Shown piece by piece: positions 8,850-18,945 of a stretch of 64,000 bases of DNA. The stretch is from Promethearchaeia archaeon (lineage in GTDB: Archaea; Asgardarchaeota; Lokiarchaeia; Sigyniarchaeales; SOKP01): contig JAHQWL010000096.1 in assembly GCA_029856155.1 (NCBI GenBank), positions 1 to 64,000 of the forward strand. The letters run 5' to 3'. Made by a program: the position numbers and the translations under genes. Within the stretch, counting starts at the first letter, position 1; each line of letters opens with the position of its first letter. The notes under the pieces are model-generated. The model was not told the DNA's origin and ran no database searches. It was given only the letters and a program-made list of their open reading frames with translations.

Positions 8850-10373
8850 TTAACCATAATGATGTTCGTGAGGGACCATTTTGATATTAACTGGTTTCAA
8901 ATTACCAATTGCCCACCCTGTTACTTCATTAAGGGAAGGGTGAATAACCATTGAATGGTATATTGGCATAAATGATCCCGCTTCTGGACAAGCTCTTTCT
9001 ATTTTAGGTAAGTCTTTATCATCTTTATACTCGGGTAATGTACATGTAAATCCTGAATTCATCAAATAAACAAATGGTTGTACTAAAAGAGCTGCATGAG
9101 GTCCGATTACATGTGCTCCTAAGATTTTATATGATTTATCAACGATCAATTTTACAAAACCATCATCATCTTGATTACTTTCATAACCCATAGCAAATCC
9201 TTTTGCAACGGTTGAATAGTTCTTCACAGCTACAAAAATCTCGTAACCCTTTTCAATAGCTTCTGCTTGTGTCATTCCAACGTGACCTATTTGAGGGTAG
9301 GTAAAGATTGCCCATGGAACTGCAGAATAATTAACAGATCTTTTTTGATCTTCAGGACCAAATATATTATTTGTACAAATTTCTGCTTCATAATTTGCCT
9401 TATGTCTAAATTGATAAAGACCATTGGCGTCTCCTATACACCAAATATTATTTTTATTGGTTTCTAAGTATTGGTTAGTTTTTATCCAGCCTCTCTCATC
9501 AGTTTCAACCCCTGTATTTTCTACCTTTAAAAAATCTGCATTTGAACGTCGACCTGCTGCAATAAGTATTTCTTCTGCCATTATTTCTTTTTCTTTACCA
9601 GTCTCCATATTTTTAATTAAAACTGCTTTTTGTTTTTTATTCCAATATGCTTTAATTGCTTTTTCATTTAATAACACTTTCATATGCTTACTGAGGCTTT
9701 TTTGTAATAAGTGACTGATTTCAGGTTCTTCAGTTACAACCAAGCGTGGAAACATCTCTACAATAGTCACGTCAGTGCCCATTGCTGAGAAAATATGAGC
9801 GAGCTCTGCTGCTATAACTCCACCACCTATAATTATAAGGCTCCTCCATGGTTTTTTTGGAAATTTATCTCCAAAGAAGTCTTCATTAGTAATAAAATCA
9901 ATATCTTCTATTCCTTGAATTGGAGGGATAAAAGATCTTGCACCGGATGCAATTACAAATCGTTCACTTTTAAAATGTCCTATCTCTTCACCGTTTTTAG
10001 TATTTTTAACTTTCATCTCATATTCTCCAATAAATTCTCCAATTCCCTTGTATAATTTCAAATTAGGTACAGTAGAAAGCCCTTGATCCATCATTTTACT
10101 TTCATCGATTTGAGACCACATTCTTTTTGCTATTAAATCCCAATCAATATTTTCTATGTTGAACTTAATTCCAACTTTTTTGGCATGCTGAGATTCTCGG
10201 ATTAAATCAGCCGGATAGACCAACACTTTTGAAGGAATACAACCTCGTGTTAAACAGGTGCCCCCTATTTTAGTATTTTCTACAAGAGCACAATTCATTC
10301 CTAATTGAAGTCCGACATTCAAAACACTTAATCCTACTCCGCTTCCAATAACTACTAAGTCATATGTTTCCAT
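8850..10373 (-). CDS. FAD-dependent pyridine nucleotide-disulfide oxidoreductase (mercuric reductase/dihydrolipoamide dehydrogenase type)
   Basis: 507 residues, class I disulfide reductase fold. The FAD site is VVIGSGVGLS near the N-terminus, the redox-active pair is in GGTCLTRGCIPSK, the NAD(P) site is IIIGGGVIAAELAH, the second FAD contact is WCIGDANG and the C-terminal catalytic base is in HPSLNEV. It passes electrons from NAD(P)H through FAD to a disulfide or other acceptor. No heavy-metal-binding N-domain is present and no 2-oxoacid dehydrogenase genes are nearby, so the substrate is unknown. It is a single gene followed by an A-rich tract acting as a possible terminator. The His-rich C-terminal end (HEHHYG) is an oddity. 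Confidence 0.9.
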   Translation of the reverse strand: METYDLVVIGSGVGLSVLNVGLQLGMNCALVENTKIGGTCLTRGCIPSKVLVYPADLIRESQHAKKVGIKFNIENIDWDLIAKRMWSQIDESKMMDQGLSTVPNLKLYKGIGEFIGEYEMKVKNTKNGEEIGHFKSERFVIASGARSFIPPIQGIEDIDFITNEDFFGDKFPKKPWRSLIIIGGGVIAAELAHIFSAMGTDVTIVEMFPRLVVTEEPEISHLLQKSLSKHMKVLLNEKAIKAYWNKKQKAVLIKNMETGKEKEIMAEEILIAAGRRSNADFLKVENTGVETDERGWIKTNQYLETNKNNIWCIGDANGLYQFRHKANYEAEICTNNIFGPEDQKRSVNYSAVPWAIFTYPQIGHVGMTQAEAIEKGYEIFVAVKNYSTVAKGFAMGYESNQDDDGFVKLIVDKSYKILGAHVIGPHAALLVQPFVYLMNSGFTCTLPEYKDDKDLPKIERACPEAGSFMPIYHSMVIHPSLNEVTGWAIGNLKPVNIKMVPHEHHYG

Positions 10374-10492
10374 AATTTCATTTTTATCTATATTGCTTTT
10401 AAAGTTTATAGTAATAATTTAAAGGATAGAATTGTAAGAATGGTTAGAAATAAAGTCTAAAAGTAGTATGAGTAGAGAATTATTTTAAAAAA

Positions 10493-12568
10493 TTAAGAAT
10501 TAGTAGGAATTAAAACCACAAAAATACTGCCATGTGTATAGTCTCCTTTGACTCTCTCCTCAACCCAAATATCACCAAGATAAATCTCTATTATTTTTTT
10601 CACAAGAGATAATCCAAGCCCCATTCCTTTACTTTTTTGTGATTTTCGTGCTCCTCTTTCAAAAATAATTTGTTTACGATAATCAGATATACCTACACCG
10701 TTATCTTTAAATTCCATTTTAATATAATTTTTACCACCTTTTTCTTCTTTACTAATATCAATAGTGATCTCGATTTTGGATTTATTGTTATGTCTGACAG
10801 CATTGATCAAAAGGTTTTCAAATACATCTAATAAAAGGTTATTTGCATATACATAATTTCTTTTAGTGGGAGTATTAATTTGAATATTAATATTTCTTGT
10901 TTGAAAACTAGATTGTAAAAATTCAATTGCATTGTTCAATATTCTGTTTACATCCATTTTTTCTAAAATAATTTCAGCTTCGTCGAGTTCAGTTATTTTT
11001 CTTACATTTGATATTAATTTTTTTGCTCTATTAACTTGTTCATCTACTATATCATATAACTCCTTTATTGTATGGAGTTTATCAGGATCATTTAAATACA
11101 GAGAGCTAAGTTCAACTGAGGAACTAATATTCTGAAGGATATTGTTGATATCGTGAGCAAAAATGTCTCTATAGAGATTAGCTTGATAATAGGCTTTTCG
11201 ATATTTCTCCTCGGATTTTTTTACCTTTTGCTCAGCAGTTTTTTTCTCGGTGATATTTAGAGTAGATTCAACAACACCTATGATATTATTATCTTTATCT
11301 CTGACAGGAATCCCTGCTACATACCAAATTCTCCCATCTGGAGTAGTCATTTCATTAATTGCGGGTTGATTAGTTTTTAATGATAGTAATACTGGGCAAC
11401 CTTCGCATGGTTCTTCTCGATTATTCCAAACCTGATAACATTTGCGTCCAATCAATTGTTCTGGCATTAAATTTACAGAATCAGCAGCAGCTTTATTAAC
11501 ATATATTATTGTATTATCTATAGTTTGATAGACAATATGTTCTAAAAGGCTTTCTAAGATAGCAGTTTTTTCATTTTCAGATTCTTGTAATTTTCTTGTT
11601 CGTTCTCCTACTATGTTTTTTAAAGCTTTATTTAACTCTTCTAATTCTCGTTCTGTTTTTATACGTTTTAAAGCATTTCCTATGATTTCTGAAGAAATTT
11701 TAAGAAGGTTTAAATCATCTTCACTCCACCTCTCTTGAGCTCTCACGTTATCAAATCCAATAAAACCAGATATATTTTCTCCTATTTTTAAAGGTAAAAA
11801 GAGGAGAGATTTTATATCTTCCCTTAAGAACTCAGTTTTTTCTGCTGAAGCTTCAGGAAGTAGATCTTCAACATTTTCAATGTTTAAAATCTCACCTTTC
11901 TTTATTTTATTTATTGACCAAGGAAATGCATCGATTGGTACATCTTTGATTTCTTCAATTTGCGACTTAACATTCTCAGCGCACCATTCATGAGTATTGC
12001 TCATTGTTATGTTGTCATCGTTAAATAAAAATACATAGCTTCGACTTGCTTGGCTTAAGATTCCAATATCTTTAAGAGATAAATTTATAGCTTTATCTAT
12101 ATCATCAGGATTTACAAATCGGGACGAAATCGTAGCAATTGCCTTTTCAAATTCTACTTTCTTTTTGAAGTTTTCTTGTACTTCAACAAGTTTCGTTTGT
12201 GTTTTAAAAATAGTTACAACTTTCTCAGAAGGTAATTTATATATATACATCTCTATCCAGCCATAAACTCTATCATCTTGATACAATGCTGTTGGAAAGT
12301 GTTCTGGTTTACCCGTCTTCCAAACCCTTCGTAAAGAATCAATAACACCAAATTCGGCTACATTAGGGAATACTTTAATAAGATTTTTACCAATTATTTC
12401 TTCTCTCGAAACTTGACAATTAGCTAAACCTGCTTTGTTCATTTCGTTTATTTTAAATGTTTCGCCGTTATCAGTTGTTTCATATATTGCTACTCCACTA
12501 CTAATATTCTCAAGAAATTCCTTAAATATCTTCTCAGTCTGATATAATTCTGACTCAATCAATTTCAT
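10493..12568 (-). CDS. PAS-GAF-PAS sensor histidine kinase, soluble
   Basis: 691 residues with no transmembrane helix. In order: PAS (about 10-130), GAF (about 140-305), a coiled-coil linker, a second PAS (about 335-440) with a CEGCP motif that could bind a metal or heme, the histidine phospho-acceptor in FAHDINNIL (H472), and a HATPase_c domain with N-box ENLLINAVRHN (about 584-594), G1 DNGVGI (about 622-627) and G2 GMGLGL. It probably senses a cytoplasmic ligand or redox state and phosphorylates a receiver. No response regulator adjoins it; the nearest is the stand-alone REC protein at 1.9-2.3 kb. Confidence 0.93.
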   Translation of the reverse strand: MKLIESELYQTEKIFKEFLENISSGVAIYETTDNGETFKINEMNKAGLANCQVSREEIIGKNLIKVFPNVAEFGVIDSLRRVWKTGKPEHFPTALYQDDRVYGWIEMYIYKLPSEKVVTIFKTQTKLVEVQENFKKKVEFEKAIATISSRFVNPDDIDKAINLSLKDIGILSQASRSYVFLFNDDNITMSNTHEWCAENVKSQIEEIKDVPIDAFPWSINKIKKGEILNIENVEDLLPEASAEKTEFLREDIKSLLFLPLKIGENISGFIGFDNVRAQERWSEDDLNLLKISSEIIGNALKRIKTERELEELNKALKNIVGERTRKLQESENEKTAILESLLEHIVYQTIDNTIIYVNKAAADSVNLMPEQLIGRKCYQVWNNREEPCEGCPVLLSLKTNQPAINEMTTPDGRIWYVAGIPVRDKDNNIIGVVESTLNITEKKTAEQKVKKSEEKYRKAYYQANLYRDIFAHDINNILQNISSSVELSSLYLNDPDKLHTIKELYDIVDEQVNRAKKLISNVRKITELDEAEIILEKMDVNRILNNAIEFLQSSFQTRNINIQINTPTKRNYVYANNLLLDVFENLLINAVRHNNKSKIEITIDISKEEKGGKNYIKMEFKDNGVGISDYRKQIIFERGARKSQKSKGMGLGLSLVKKIIEIYLGDIWVEERVKGDYTHGSIFVVLIPTNS

Positions 12569-12774
12569 TCACTTTTAAAGATTTATATTATAAGATTAAA
12601 TACCTCTATTTTTAACAAAATATATCAAATTTTTCAATAATCCTTCCAATTGAATGATTAAAACACATATATAGTCTGGTTATTTTATTTAAAGTTATGT
12701 GTTAAAATGTCGATTCTTAGCATTTTTCTAAAGTTTAGGTAATTTTATATTTGAACCTTTGAATGTATTATTGG

Positions 12775-12788
12775 AAAAAATAAAAAAA
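12775..12788 (-). terminator. T-tract terminator candidate
   Basis: A6-T-A7 on the + strand is a near-continuous T run on the minus strand, 14-27 bp past the stop of the membrane protein gene ending at 12802. Confidence 0.4.
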
Positions 12789-12801
12789 TTAATATAATTA
12801 T

Positions 12802-14286
12802 TTATAATAAAGAGGGTAAGATTCTTGCTAGGGGTACGGCCAATCCTCCTAGGAGGCTCCCAATAGAGCTAAGTTTTTTAAGATAATCTTTAATATTCTT
12901 TGTTACCTTTACTGCACGTGTCTTTCCTTCTATAATTGTTCCATCCTCAGAGAGTAAGAAAATTTGAATGGTCTGCTCCCCGGTTTCTCTAGGTTCTAGG
13001 GTTAACCATGTTGTATCTCCATTTTCTAACATTGTTGATAAAACCCCAGCAATATCTCTACCTTCTGATGAAATTAGCGGAATAGGAGTATTAGGGATCA
13101 TAAATGCACCTCTTCCTTCAACTTCGATATTGAGTTTTAATTTATTTGGTTCAAACCCGGGGGCATTAATCTTAATTATATATTTCTTAGCTTCAGGAGA
13201 GTTATTATATAAAAAGCAAAATATATTCAATTCTGTATTGAGATAAACAACTTCTTGGGCTGATGAGTCCATATATATTGGATCTTTTGATGTTCGTTCA
13301 ATATTGTCAGCTAGTTCTAATTGCAATCTGTCTATTATATCAAAAAATCCAGGGTTAAATTTTTTGACATAATTAAATAATTTATAGATATCATTCATAG
13401 AGAAATACCATCTTTCTTCCATAAATATGCCTTTTTCAACATCAAAATTATCTGAATTTACATTAAGTATTTCTCTTAACTCTTGAATTAGTTGATCTCC
13501 TGATAGAACTTCTTGAAATTTTAGATAATAAAGAAATAATAGTTTTTCAATGGCGAAGGTAATGGGTAATTCATCTGGTTCCTCCGTTTTTATTTTTTGA
13601 ATAAAATCAGGGGTTAAAATTTTGTTTAATTCGGCTAAATATTCATCCCATTTAAGGAATGTCACTGGATCTAAGTGATTTGAAAGAATTTCAGCGAAAA
13701 AGTTATCTAGGAAAATTTGATGAGTGGTTGGCTTATAGAAATCTTGGAGACCATTTACATCATGAATATTTAGGTTTAAACTGCGAATTAATATTGCTAA
13801 GCCAAATCCTACTAAGGAAAACCCTGCTGCAGCAAATCCCAAAATATCTTCAATCCCAAGTAACATTACCAAAAATAACACTAAAGCTATAAAACAAATG
13901 AGCGATATTATTTTTAATAAATTAGTAACTCTTTTTACATTGTTAGCTAGTAAATCAAAACCATCAAGACTATCTATTGGTCGTCCTCTCTTTCTTTCAA
14001 AATTTAAACGCATTTTAAGTGAAGATTCAGTTGAATTTGCTCCTAATAGTAGCATTATTGAATTAAAAAAATAGACTGATAAAATCACATAAAAGATAAT
14101 TTTTAATGTGATATCAAGAGTAGTGAATAATGTAAGTACAGTTATTACTACTAGCACTATAGGAAGTGTAAAAAGCAATAATTTTCCAACCTTGGACATA
14201 TAGCTTATCATATTTCCTTGAAACTTTTCTTTTTTGAGAATTTTAGCTAAATCTTCTTCCAAATGTCTTTCCATTTTATTTTTCAT
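12802..14286 (-). CDS. Membrane protein with a cytoplasmic or exposed beta-sandwich domain, unknown function
   Basis: 494 residues. There are two hydrophobic pairs in the N-terminal third (about 34-53 and 59-80; about 122-142 and 146-168), a charged helical middle (about 175-335) and a beta-rich region (about 345-465) with alternating hydrophobics such as KKYIIKINAPGFEPNKLKL, suggesting an Ig-like fold. A last hydrophobic segment (about 475-494) contains GSLLGGLAVPLARIL. I do not recognise the family. It diverges from a membrane-anchored winged-helix protein at 14477 with 190 bp between them, so the two may be regulated together. Confidence 0.7.
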   Translation of the reverse strand: MKNKMERHLEEDLAKILKKEKFQGNMISYMSKVGKLLLFTLPIVLVVITVLTLFTTLDITLKIIFYVILSVYFFNSIMLLLGANSTESSLKMRLNFERKRGRPIDSLDGFDLLANNVKRVTNLLKIISLICFIALVLFLVMLLGIEDILGFAAAGFSLVGFGLAILIRSLNLNIHDVNGLQDFYKPTTHQIFLDNFFAEILSNHLDPVTFLKWDEYLAELNKILTPDFIQKIKTEEPDELPITFAIEKLLFLYYLKFQEVLSGDQLIQELREILNVNSDNFDVEKGIFMEERWYFSMNDIYKLFNYVKKFNPGFFDIIDRLQLELADNIERTSKDPIYMDSSAQEVVYLNTELNIFCFLYNNSPEAKKYIIKINAPGFEPNKLKLNIEVEGRGAFMIPNTPIPLISSEGRDIAGVLSTMLENGDTTWLTLEPRETGEQTIQIFLLSEDGTIIEGKTRAVKVTKNIKDYLKKLSSIGSLLGGLAVPLARILPSLL

Positions 14287-14476
14287 CTTTTTAATATGAT
14301 ATACATTTCAAAATTATGTAATTACAATAATAACACTAGTTATTTAAAATATTTTTGTATAACTGTTATAGCTTGAAGATACTATTAAATCATCATTTTC
14401 GATAATCTAGTACAAATATATATTCAAACTAGAATACACTTATTTATTGATAAAACAACAATAAATTGAAGATAAA

Positions 14477-14968
14477 ATGGTAGCGAATGTAGGATCAAAT
14501 GAGAAAAGGAAGAAGAAATTTGATATAGATGAAGATGAGATTTTTAAATCATTAAATCATCGAGTAAGGAGAGATATTATCAAATTTTTAGGAGAGAACC
14601 CTGTATCTTTTACAGAAATTAAAAATAATTTAGAAGTTGTTGATAGTCCAACTCTTTCTTATCATCTAAAAAGTATCCACCCTTTATTAATACAAAAAGA
14701 AAATAAATATGTACTTTCTGAGATTGGAGAAGCCGCATTTAATTTATTGAGTAAAACAGATGAGTCAGTTAGGATCTCACGGTATAAAAGGAAATTCTTA
14801 TATGCATATTATATTACAGTGATTTGCTGGATAAGCGCTTCAACTATTATTCCATTTATCATAGGTGCAGATCTTGGTTTTTGGACGACCACCTATATTA
14901 GTATCGTCATAGATATTATTTCGACTATAAATTATGTAATAATCTGGACTTTAAGAAAGAAATATTAA
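14477..14968 (+). CDS. Membrane-anchored winged-helix regulator, ArsR-like
   Basis: 163 residues. Residues about 15-95 carry a winged helix: the helix IFKSLNHRVRRDIIKFLG, then VSFTEIKNNL, and a recognition helix with SPTLSYHLKSI. Two hydrophobic helices (about 112-132 and 138-157) anchor the C-terminus in the membrane. Such archaeal proteins are thought to pass membrane signals directly to DNA. It lies between a divergent membrane protein and, 291 bp downstream, an ABC-2 exporter pair that is a possible target. The region 14969-15259 holds no gene that I can see. Confidence 0.8.
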   Translation: MVANVGSNEKRKKKFDIDEDEIFKSLNHRVRRDIIKFLGENPVSFTEIKNNLEVVDSPTLSYHLKSIHPLLIQKENKYVLSEIGEAAFNLLSKTDESVRISRYKRKFLYAYYITVICWISASTIIPFIIGADLGFWTTTYISIVIDIISTINYVIIWTLRKKY

Positions 14969-15259
14969 AATTTATAATTTAAAGTTATCTATATTGTAAG
15001 TTTAGATTATTATTTTCTTTTAATCGATAACCTTATTATTTTCTTTAAAGTTAAATTAAGTAAAGAATATTTTACTAAAAATAATTCCACTTTTATATTA
15101 ATATTTCAAGATTATTATTAACTAATTGAACAAAATTGCGTTTAAAATTTTTCAAAATTGTCAAAGTTTGGACTCCTATTCTTATAAAATATTTTGTTCA
15201 ATCAATAAAGTAAGTATAATAAAAATTAAAAAATGAAAGTTTAATGTGAATATGAAAAT

Positions 15260-16231
15260 ATGAGTGTAAGTAAAGATTCTATCGCAATTGAAATTAAAGA
15301 TCTTAAGAAACATTTTAAAGAAGTTAAAGCCGTGGATGGAGTGTCCTTGAAAATTAAAAAAGGTGAATTATTTAGCATTCTTGGACCTAATGGTGCAGGA
15401 AAAACTACATTAGTACGTATGTTAACCACTGTTTTGACTCCTACTGCAGGTGATGCTAACGTTAATGGACATAGCATTTTAAGCGGAAAAAATGAAATTG
15501 TAAAGAAAATTGGTGTGTGTCCACAGGTTATAACAATTTATGATGTCTTGCGGGCTGAAGAAAATGTTGAGTTTGTAGCGGCTATGCATGGAATGCCTCG
15601 TAAAGAAGCAAAGGAGAAAACCAGAAAATTATTGGAAGATTTTGGTATAGCGGGAAGAAAAGACTGGTCTAAAAACTTCTCAGGTGGTATGCAAAGGCGT
15701 TTAAATCTCACAATGGCTTTAATATTTGAACCAGAGATTTTATTTCTTGATGAACCCACCGCAGGTCTTGATCCTCAAGCAAGACGTCTTGTATGGGACT
15801 TTATTCGAGATTTGAAAAATAAGGATATTACAATTATTCTTATGACACACGATATGGTTGAGGCTGATTCTTTAAGTGACCATGTAGCAATAATAGATCA
15901 TGGTAAGATCATTGCTCAAGGAACTCCAACTGAATTGAAAGAAAGATATGGGAGTGATAATGCATTAGAAATCTCCTTCCTTGAACAAGACGACCTTGAA
16001 GTAGTGAAAAGCAATATAAAAAACATTTCTTTTGTCGCAAATTGGAGTGAAATTCTCAGGAAAGATAGAAAAACACTGTTAATCGCTTTTAAAGGTGGTT
16101 TAAAAAATCTTGTGAAACTTTTACAACAAGGATTTATTAACAACATTGATGAGGTTGAAAATATGAAGTTTAGACAAAACTCATTAGAAGATGTATTTTT
16201 AAATTTAACTGGAAGGAGGTTGAGAGACTAA
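15260..16231 (+). CDS. ABC-2 transporter ATP-binding protein (DrrA/CcmA-like)
   Basis: 323 residues. Walker A is GPNGAGKTT, the Q-loop is in VCPQVITIYD, the signature is NFSGGMQRR, Walker B is ILFLDEPTAGLDP and the switch histidine is in LMTHDM. The C-terminal extension of about 90 residues ending near LEDVFLNLTGR is typical of the DrrA/NatA subfamily. It energises export by the ABC-2 permease that starts 1 bp after its stop. A strong GGAGG Shine-Dalgarno for that permease lies inside this gene's 3' end. The substrate is unknown; drugs, lipids, polysaccharide or sodium are all possible for this family. Confidence 0.95.
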   Translation: MSVSKDSIAIEIKDLKKHFKEVKAVDGVSLKIKKGELFSILGPNGAGKTTLVRMLTTVLTPTAGDANVNGHSILSGKNEIVKKIGVCPQVITIYDVLRAEENVEFVAAMHGMPRKEAKEKTRKLLEDFGIAGRKDWSKNFSGGMQRRLNLTMALIFEPEILFLDEPTAGLDPQARRLVWDFIRDLKNKDITIILMTHDMVEADSLSDHVAIIDHGKIIAQGTPTELKERYGSDNALEISFLEQDDLEVVKSNIKNISFVANWSEILRKDRKTLLIAFKGGLKNLVKLLQQGFINNIDEVENMKFRQNSLEDVFLNLTGRRLRD

Positions 16232-16232
16232 A

Positions 16233-17033
16233 ATGAAAATTATAGAAAATAAAGCTGCACAAATAGCTATCAAAAATCTTAAAGATAAGCTGCGACACTG
16301 GCAATATTTATTTTTTGCACTTCTATTACCTATAATGTTTACCATTATGTTTTATTTTATGCTTGGCACTGAAAAAGATCCAACTGGTCGAAGTAATTTT
16401 GATTATGGCTTTCCAGGGATGATTATTTATGCAATAGGTATAGGAACTATGAATGCTGCTATTATGTTTGCTCAGGATAAAAAATCAGGCATGTTAACTC
16501 GCTTGGATACTATGCCAACGGGTAGAAAAAATTTATTTTTAGGAGCACTAATTTCTGAATCACTTTTCTTAATGCTTCAAATTGCCATTATGTTTGTTTT
16601 TGGCTACGTTATACTAGGTTTATATTTTGAAGGTCCATTAGAATTATTTTTTGGATTCTTAATAGCTGTTTTATTTGGGATCTCTGCAGTTGGTTTGGGG
16701 ATTATGATCGCAAGTATATCTAAAACTGTTGAAATAGCTAATGCTTTTTCATTATTAGTATTCATGCTACTAATTTTTCTCTCAGGGAGTTTAATGCCGT
16801 TTGAAAGTCCTATTGTATATTTCACCCCCCCTTTTTGGGCTAAACAAATATTTCTACAACTTACTGTACTAGGGCATGGATTAAATGATAGTTTATATAG
16901 CAGTTCATTAATTGGAGCAGGCGCTGAAGCACTTCCGATTACTCTACTGGGTGGACTATTAATTGTAGTTGCTTTTTCGATTGGTTTCACTTTATTAGGT
17001 ATTTTAATTTTCCAGAAAAAAACCAAATTTTAA
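16233..17033 (+). CDS. ABC-2 type transporter permease
   Basis: 266 residues with about six hydrophobic helices. A first helix near 24-45 (YLFFALLLPIMFTIMFYFML) is followed by an extracytoplasmic loop and then a five-helix core, with the ABC-2 signature around LSGSLMPFESP. It forms the membrane channel with the ATPase encoded immediately upstream, and the two are translationally coupled with a 1 bp gap. Homologues act as half-transporters that dimerise. A 17-base T-rich tract directly after the stop probably ends the transcript. Confidence 0.92.
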   Translation: MKIIENKAAQIAIKNLKDKLRHWQYLFFALLLPIMFTIMFYFMLGTEKDPTGRSNFDYGFPGMIIYAIGIGTMNAAIMFAQDKKSGMLTRLDTMPTGRKNLFLGALISESLFLMLQIAIMFVFGYVILGLYFEGPLELFFGFLIAVLFGISAVGLGIMIASISKTVEIANAFSLLVFMLLIFLSGSLMPFESPIVYFTPPFWAKQIFLQLTVLGHGLNDSLYSSSLIGAGAEALPITLLGGLLIVVAFSIGFTLLGILIFQKKTKF

Positions 17034-17050
17034 TTTTTTTTTCTTTTTTT
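17034..17050 (+). terminator. T-tract terminator of the ABC-2 operon
   Basis: Seventeen bases immediately after the permease stop are all T except one C. This is a strong archaeal oligo-T termination signal. The next 266 bp to the MBL gene show no other feature. Confidence 0.55.
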
Positions 17051-17316
17051 CTTAAAAGATTAAGTCTCTATAACATTATTTATTGACCAAGTAACGATAT
17101 TGGTTGGTTTGATATGCTTTTCCGAGAGTTTAATTAAATAAATCAATTCTGGCATTGTTTTCTAAAACACTAAATCAAATTACATGATTGAATATTAAAT
17201 TATTTGGGTTTAAAATTTGTAATTTTTTATCAAATCATTTCTGAATATTAGTATCGGAAAGTACTAAAATTCTTAAAATTTTATCTAGTAAAGTAAGAAT
17301 ATTAGATGAATTAACA

Positions 17317-18339
17317 TTGTCTAGTTCTAAATTTGAATTAACTCAAATTAATGGAGTATATCGAATAAAAATAGCCGTTCCTTTCCCTGTCAAATACGTA
17401 TGTGTTTATTTATTTAAACTTCAGGGAAAGAATATCCTTATAGATGCCGGTTTAAATATGGGCAATTGGAAAAAAAAATTATTCTCTGCTTTCGAAGATA
17501 TTAATCTTTCAATTCAAGATATTGATTATTGCTTCATTACGCATATTCACACAGATCATATGGGTTTAGTTAAAATTCTTAAACAGAAAAATCCTAGACT
17601 TAAAATCTTAATGCATGATATAACTCATGATCTATTGAAATGGGAAACTAATGATGAGCAATTACCTGAATTAGAACAAGAAGCTAGACTAACTGCAAAC
17701 CAATTGATAAATTATGGACTCAGTGAAGAACAAGGAAATAGAATTGTTCAGTTTTTTACATATTGGCCGAAATTTTTAGAGTATCAAAAACCTGATATTA
17801 TAGTACACGATGGAGATATACTATTTGAGAGATTAGAAATTATTTGGACTCCAGGCCATAGTTTTGGTCATATTTGTATTTTTGATAAGGAAAATAAGTA
17901 TCTTTTCTCGGGGGATCACATTTTGAGTCGAATTACACCTCACATAGGGAATTTCATAATTCCTACTGATATGGCAGAAAAATACAAGGATCACGATTTT
18001 AATAATATTTTAAAGCATTATTTAGCCTCATTAGATAAAATAGACATGTTAAATCCAAAAATAATTTTCCCCGGGCACCAAGAGATAATTTACAATCCCC
18101 ATGAACGAATTCAACAAATTAAAGAACATCATCAAAATAGATTAACAGAGATTTCAAGATTAATCAAAGATAATCCTATGACTGCTTTTAGAATATCTCA
18201 AATCCATTTTGGAGAAGATTTAGACGAAATGAATTCTTATATGGCACTAAGCGAAGTGTTAGGACATCTTTTTTATCTTGAGGCAGAAGATAAAGTAAAA
18301 AAAGTTGAAAGAAATGGAAAACTTTTATATTATTGCTAA
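17317..18339 (+). CDS. Metallo-beta-lactamase-fold hydrolase with C-terminal winged-helix-like domain
   Basis: 340 residues from a TTG start; the frame is open further upstream but has no ATG. Metal ligands are in CFITHIHTDHMGL (HxHxDH), GHSFGHICIF (His), FSGDHI (Asp) and IIFPGHQE (His), a full dinuclear MBL set. The last 80 residues (RLIKDNPMTAFRISQIHFG onward) look like the winged-helix tail of LACTB2/glyoxalase II-like proteins. It is probably a thioesterase or other small-molecule hydrolase. It ends 14 bp before the methyltransferase gene and is likely cotranscribed with it and with the GH2 gene. Confidence 0.85.
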   Translation: MSSSKFELTQINGVYRIKIAVPFPVKYVCVYLFKLQGKNILIDAGLNMGNWKKKLFSAFEDINLSIQDIDYCFITHIHTDHMGLVKILKQKNPRLKILMHDITHDLLKWETNDEQLPELEQEARLTANQLINYGLSEEQGNRIVQFFTYWPKFLEYQKPDIIVHDGDILFERLEIIWTPGHSFGHICIFDKENKYLFSGDHILSRITPHIGNFIIPTDMAEKYKDHDFNNILKHYLASLDKIDMLNPKIIFPGHQEIIYNPHERIQQIKEHHQNRLTEISRLIKDNPMTAFRISQIHFGEDLDEMNSYMALSEVLGHLFYLEAEDKVKKVERNGKLLYYC

Positions 18340-18353
18340 TTTTAGTGAATAAT

Positions 18354-18944
18354 ATGATAGAGTGGATTAATTTTTCAATCCTAATTATCTCAACTATACT
18401 AATGGCATTTTTCTATATTAGAAGTGTAGGTCCTGCAAAATTAGAAAAAAAAATAGGTGAAAAAGCCTATAGGAGATGTGGAAATTATCGAATTATTGCC
18501 AGTGTTTTTGAACTAATTACTGCTGTTAATTTTATTTTATATTTCTTTTTTCCTTTACCAATTTGTATACCTCAATATTTTTTTTGGGATTATTGGATCT
18601 CTGTTATTCTTAGTTTATTCATTCTAATTCCATGTTTATATATTATGCTTAAGGGAGTTAAAGATGCTGGAAGAGAGGCTCTTTTCCCAGATAAAAAACA
18701 TACTCTCTATGAAGGTATATACAACAAAATTCGACATCCTCAAGCACTTGGAGAAGTGTTTATTTGGTGGGTAATTGCATTAGTGTTAAACTCTCCCTTT
18801 CTTTTTCTATATTCTATTGTATGGTTTCCAATTTTTTATTGGTTTTGTAAAGCAGAAGAAAAAGATTTAGAAATACGATATGGAGAACCGTATATTAACT
18901 ATAAAAAGCAAACAGGAATGTTCTTTCCAAAGAAAAAAAGATAA
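18354..18944 (+). CDS. Isoprenylcysteine carboxyl/phospholipid methyltransferase-like membrane protein (ICMT/PEMT family)
   Basis: 196 residues from ATG 18354; a TTG at 18333 is a weaker alternative. About four to five membrane helices (near 4-22, 45-66, 75-96 and a pair around 130-155). The C-terminal family signature is complete: IRHPQALGE, then EEKDLEIRYGEPYINYK and a basic end after FFPK. Family members methylate prenyl-cysteine or lipid headgroups with SAM at the membrane. The window has several small GTPases, but I saw no CAAX box, so lipid methylation is at least as likely. The stop is 1 bp before the GH2 start. Confidence 0.82.
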   Translation: MIEWINFSILIISTILMAFFYIRSVGPAKLEKKIGEKAYRRCGNYRIIASVFELITAVNFILYFFFPLPICIPQYFFWDYWISVILSLFILIPCLYIMLKGVKDAGREALFPDKKHTLYEGIYNKIRHPQALGEVFIWWVIALVLNSPFLFLYSIVWFPIFYWFCKAEEKDLEIRYGEPYINYKKQTGMFFPKKKR

Positions 18945-18945
18945 T

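Noticed and set aside
18354..18944. True ICMT acting on prenylated small GTPases
   Set aside because: None of the GTPases in the window ends in a CAAX box, and the family also methylates lipids.
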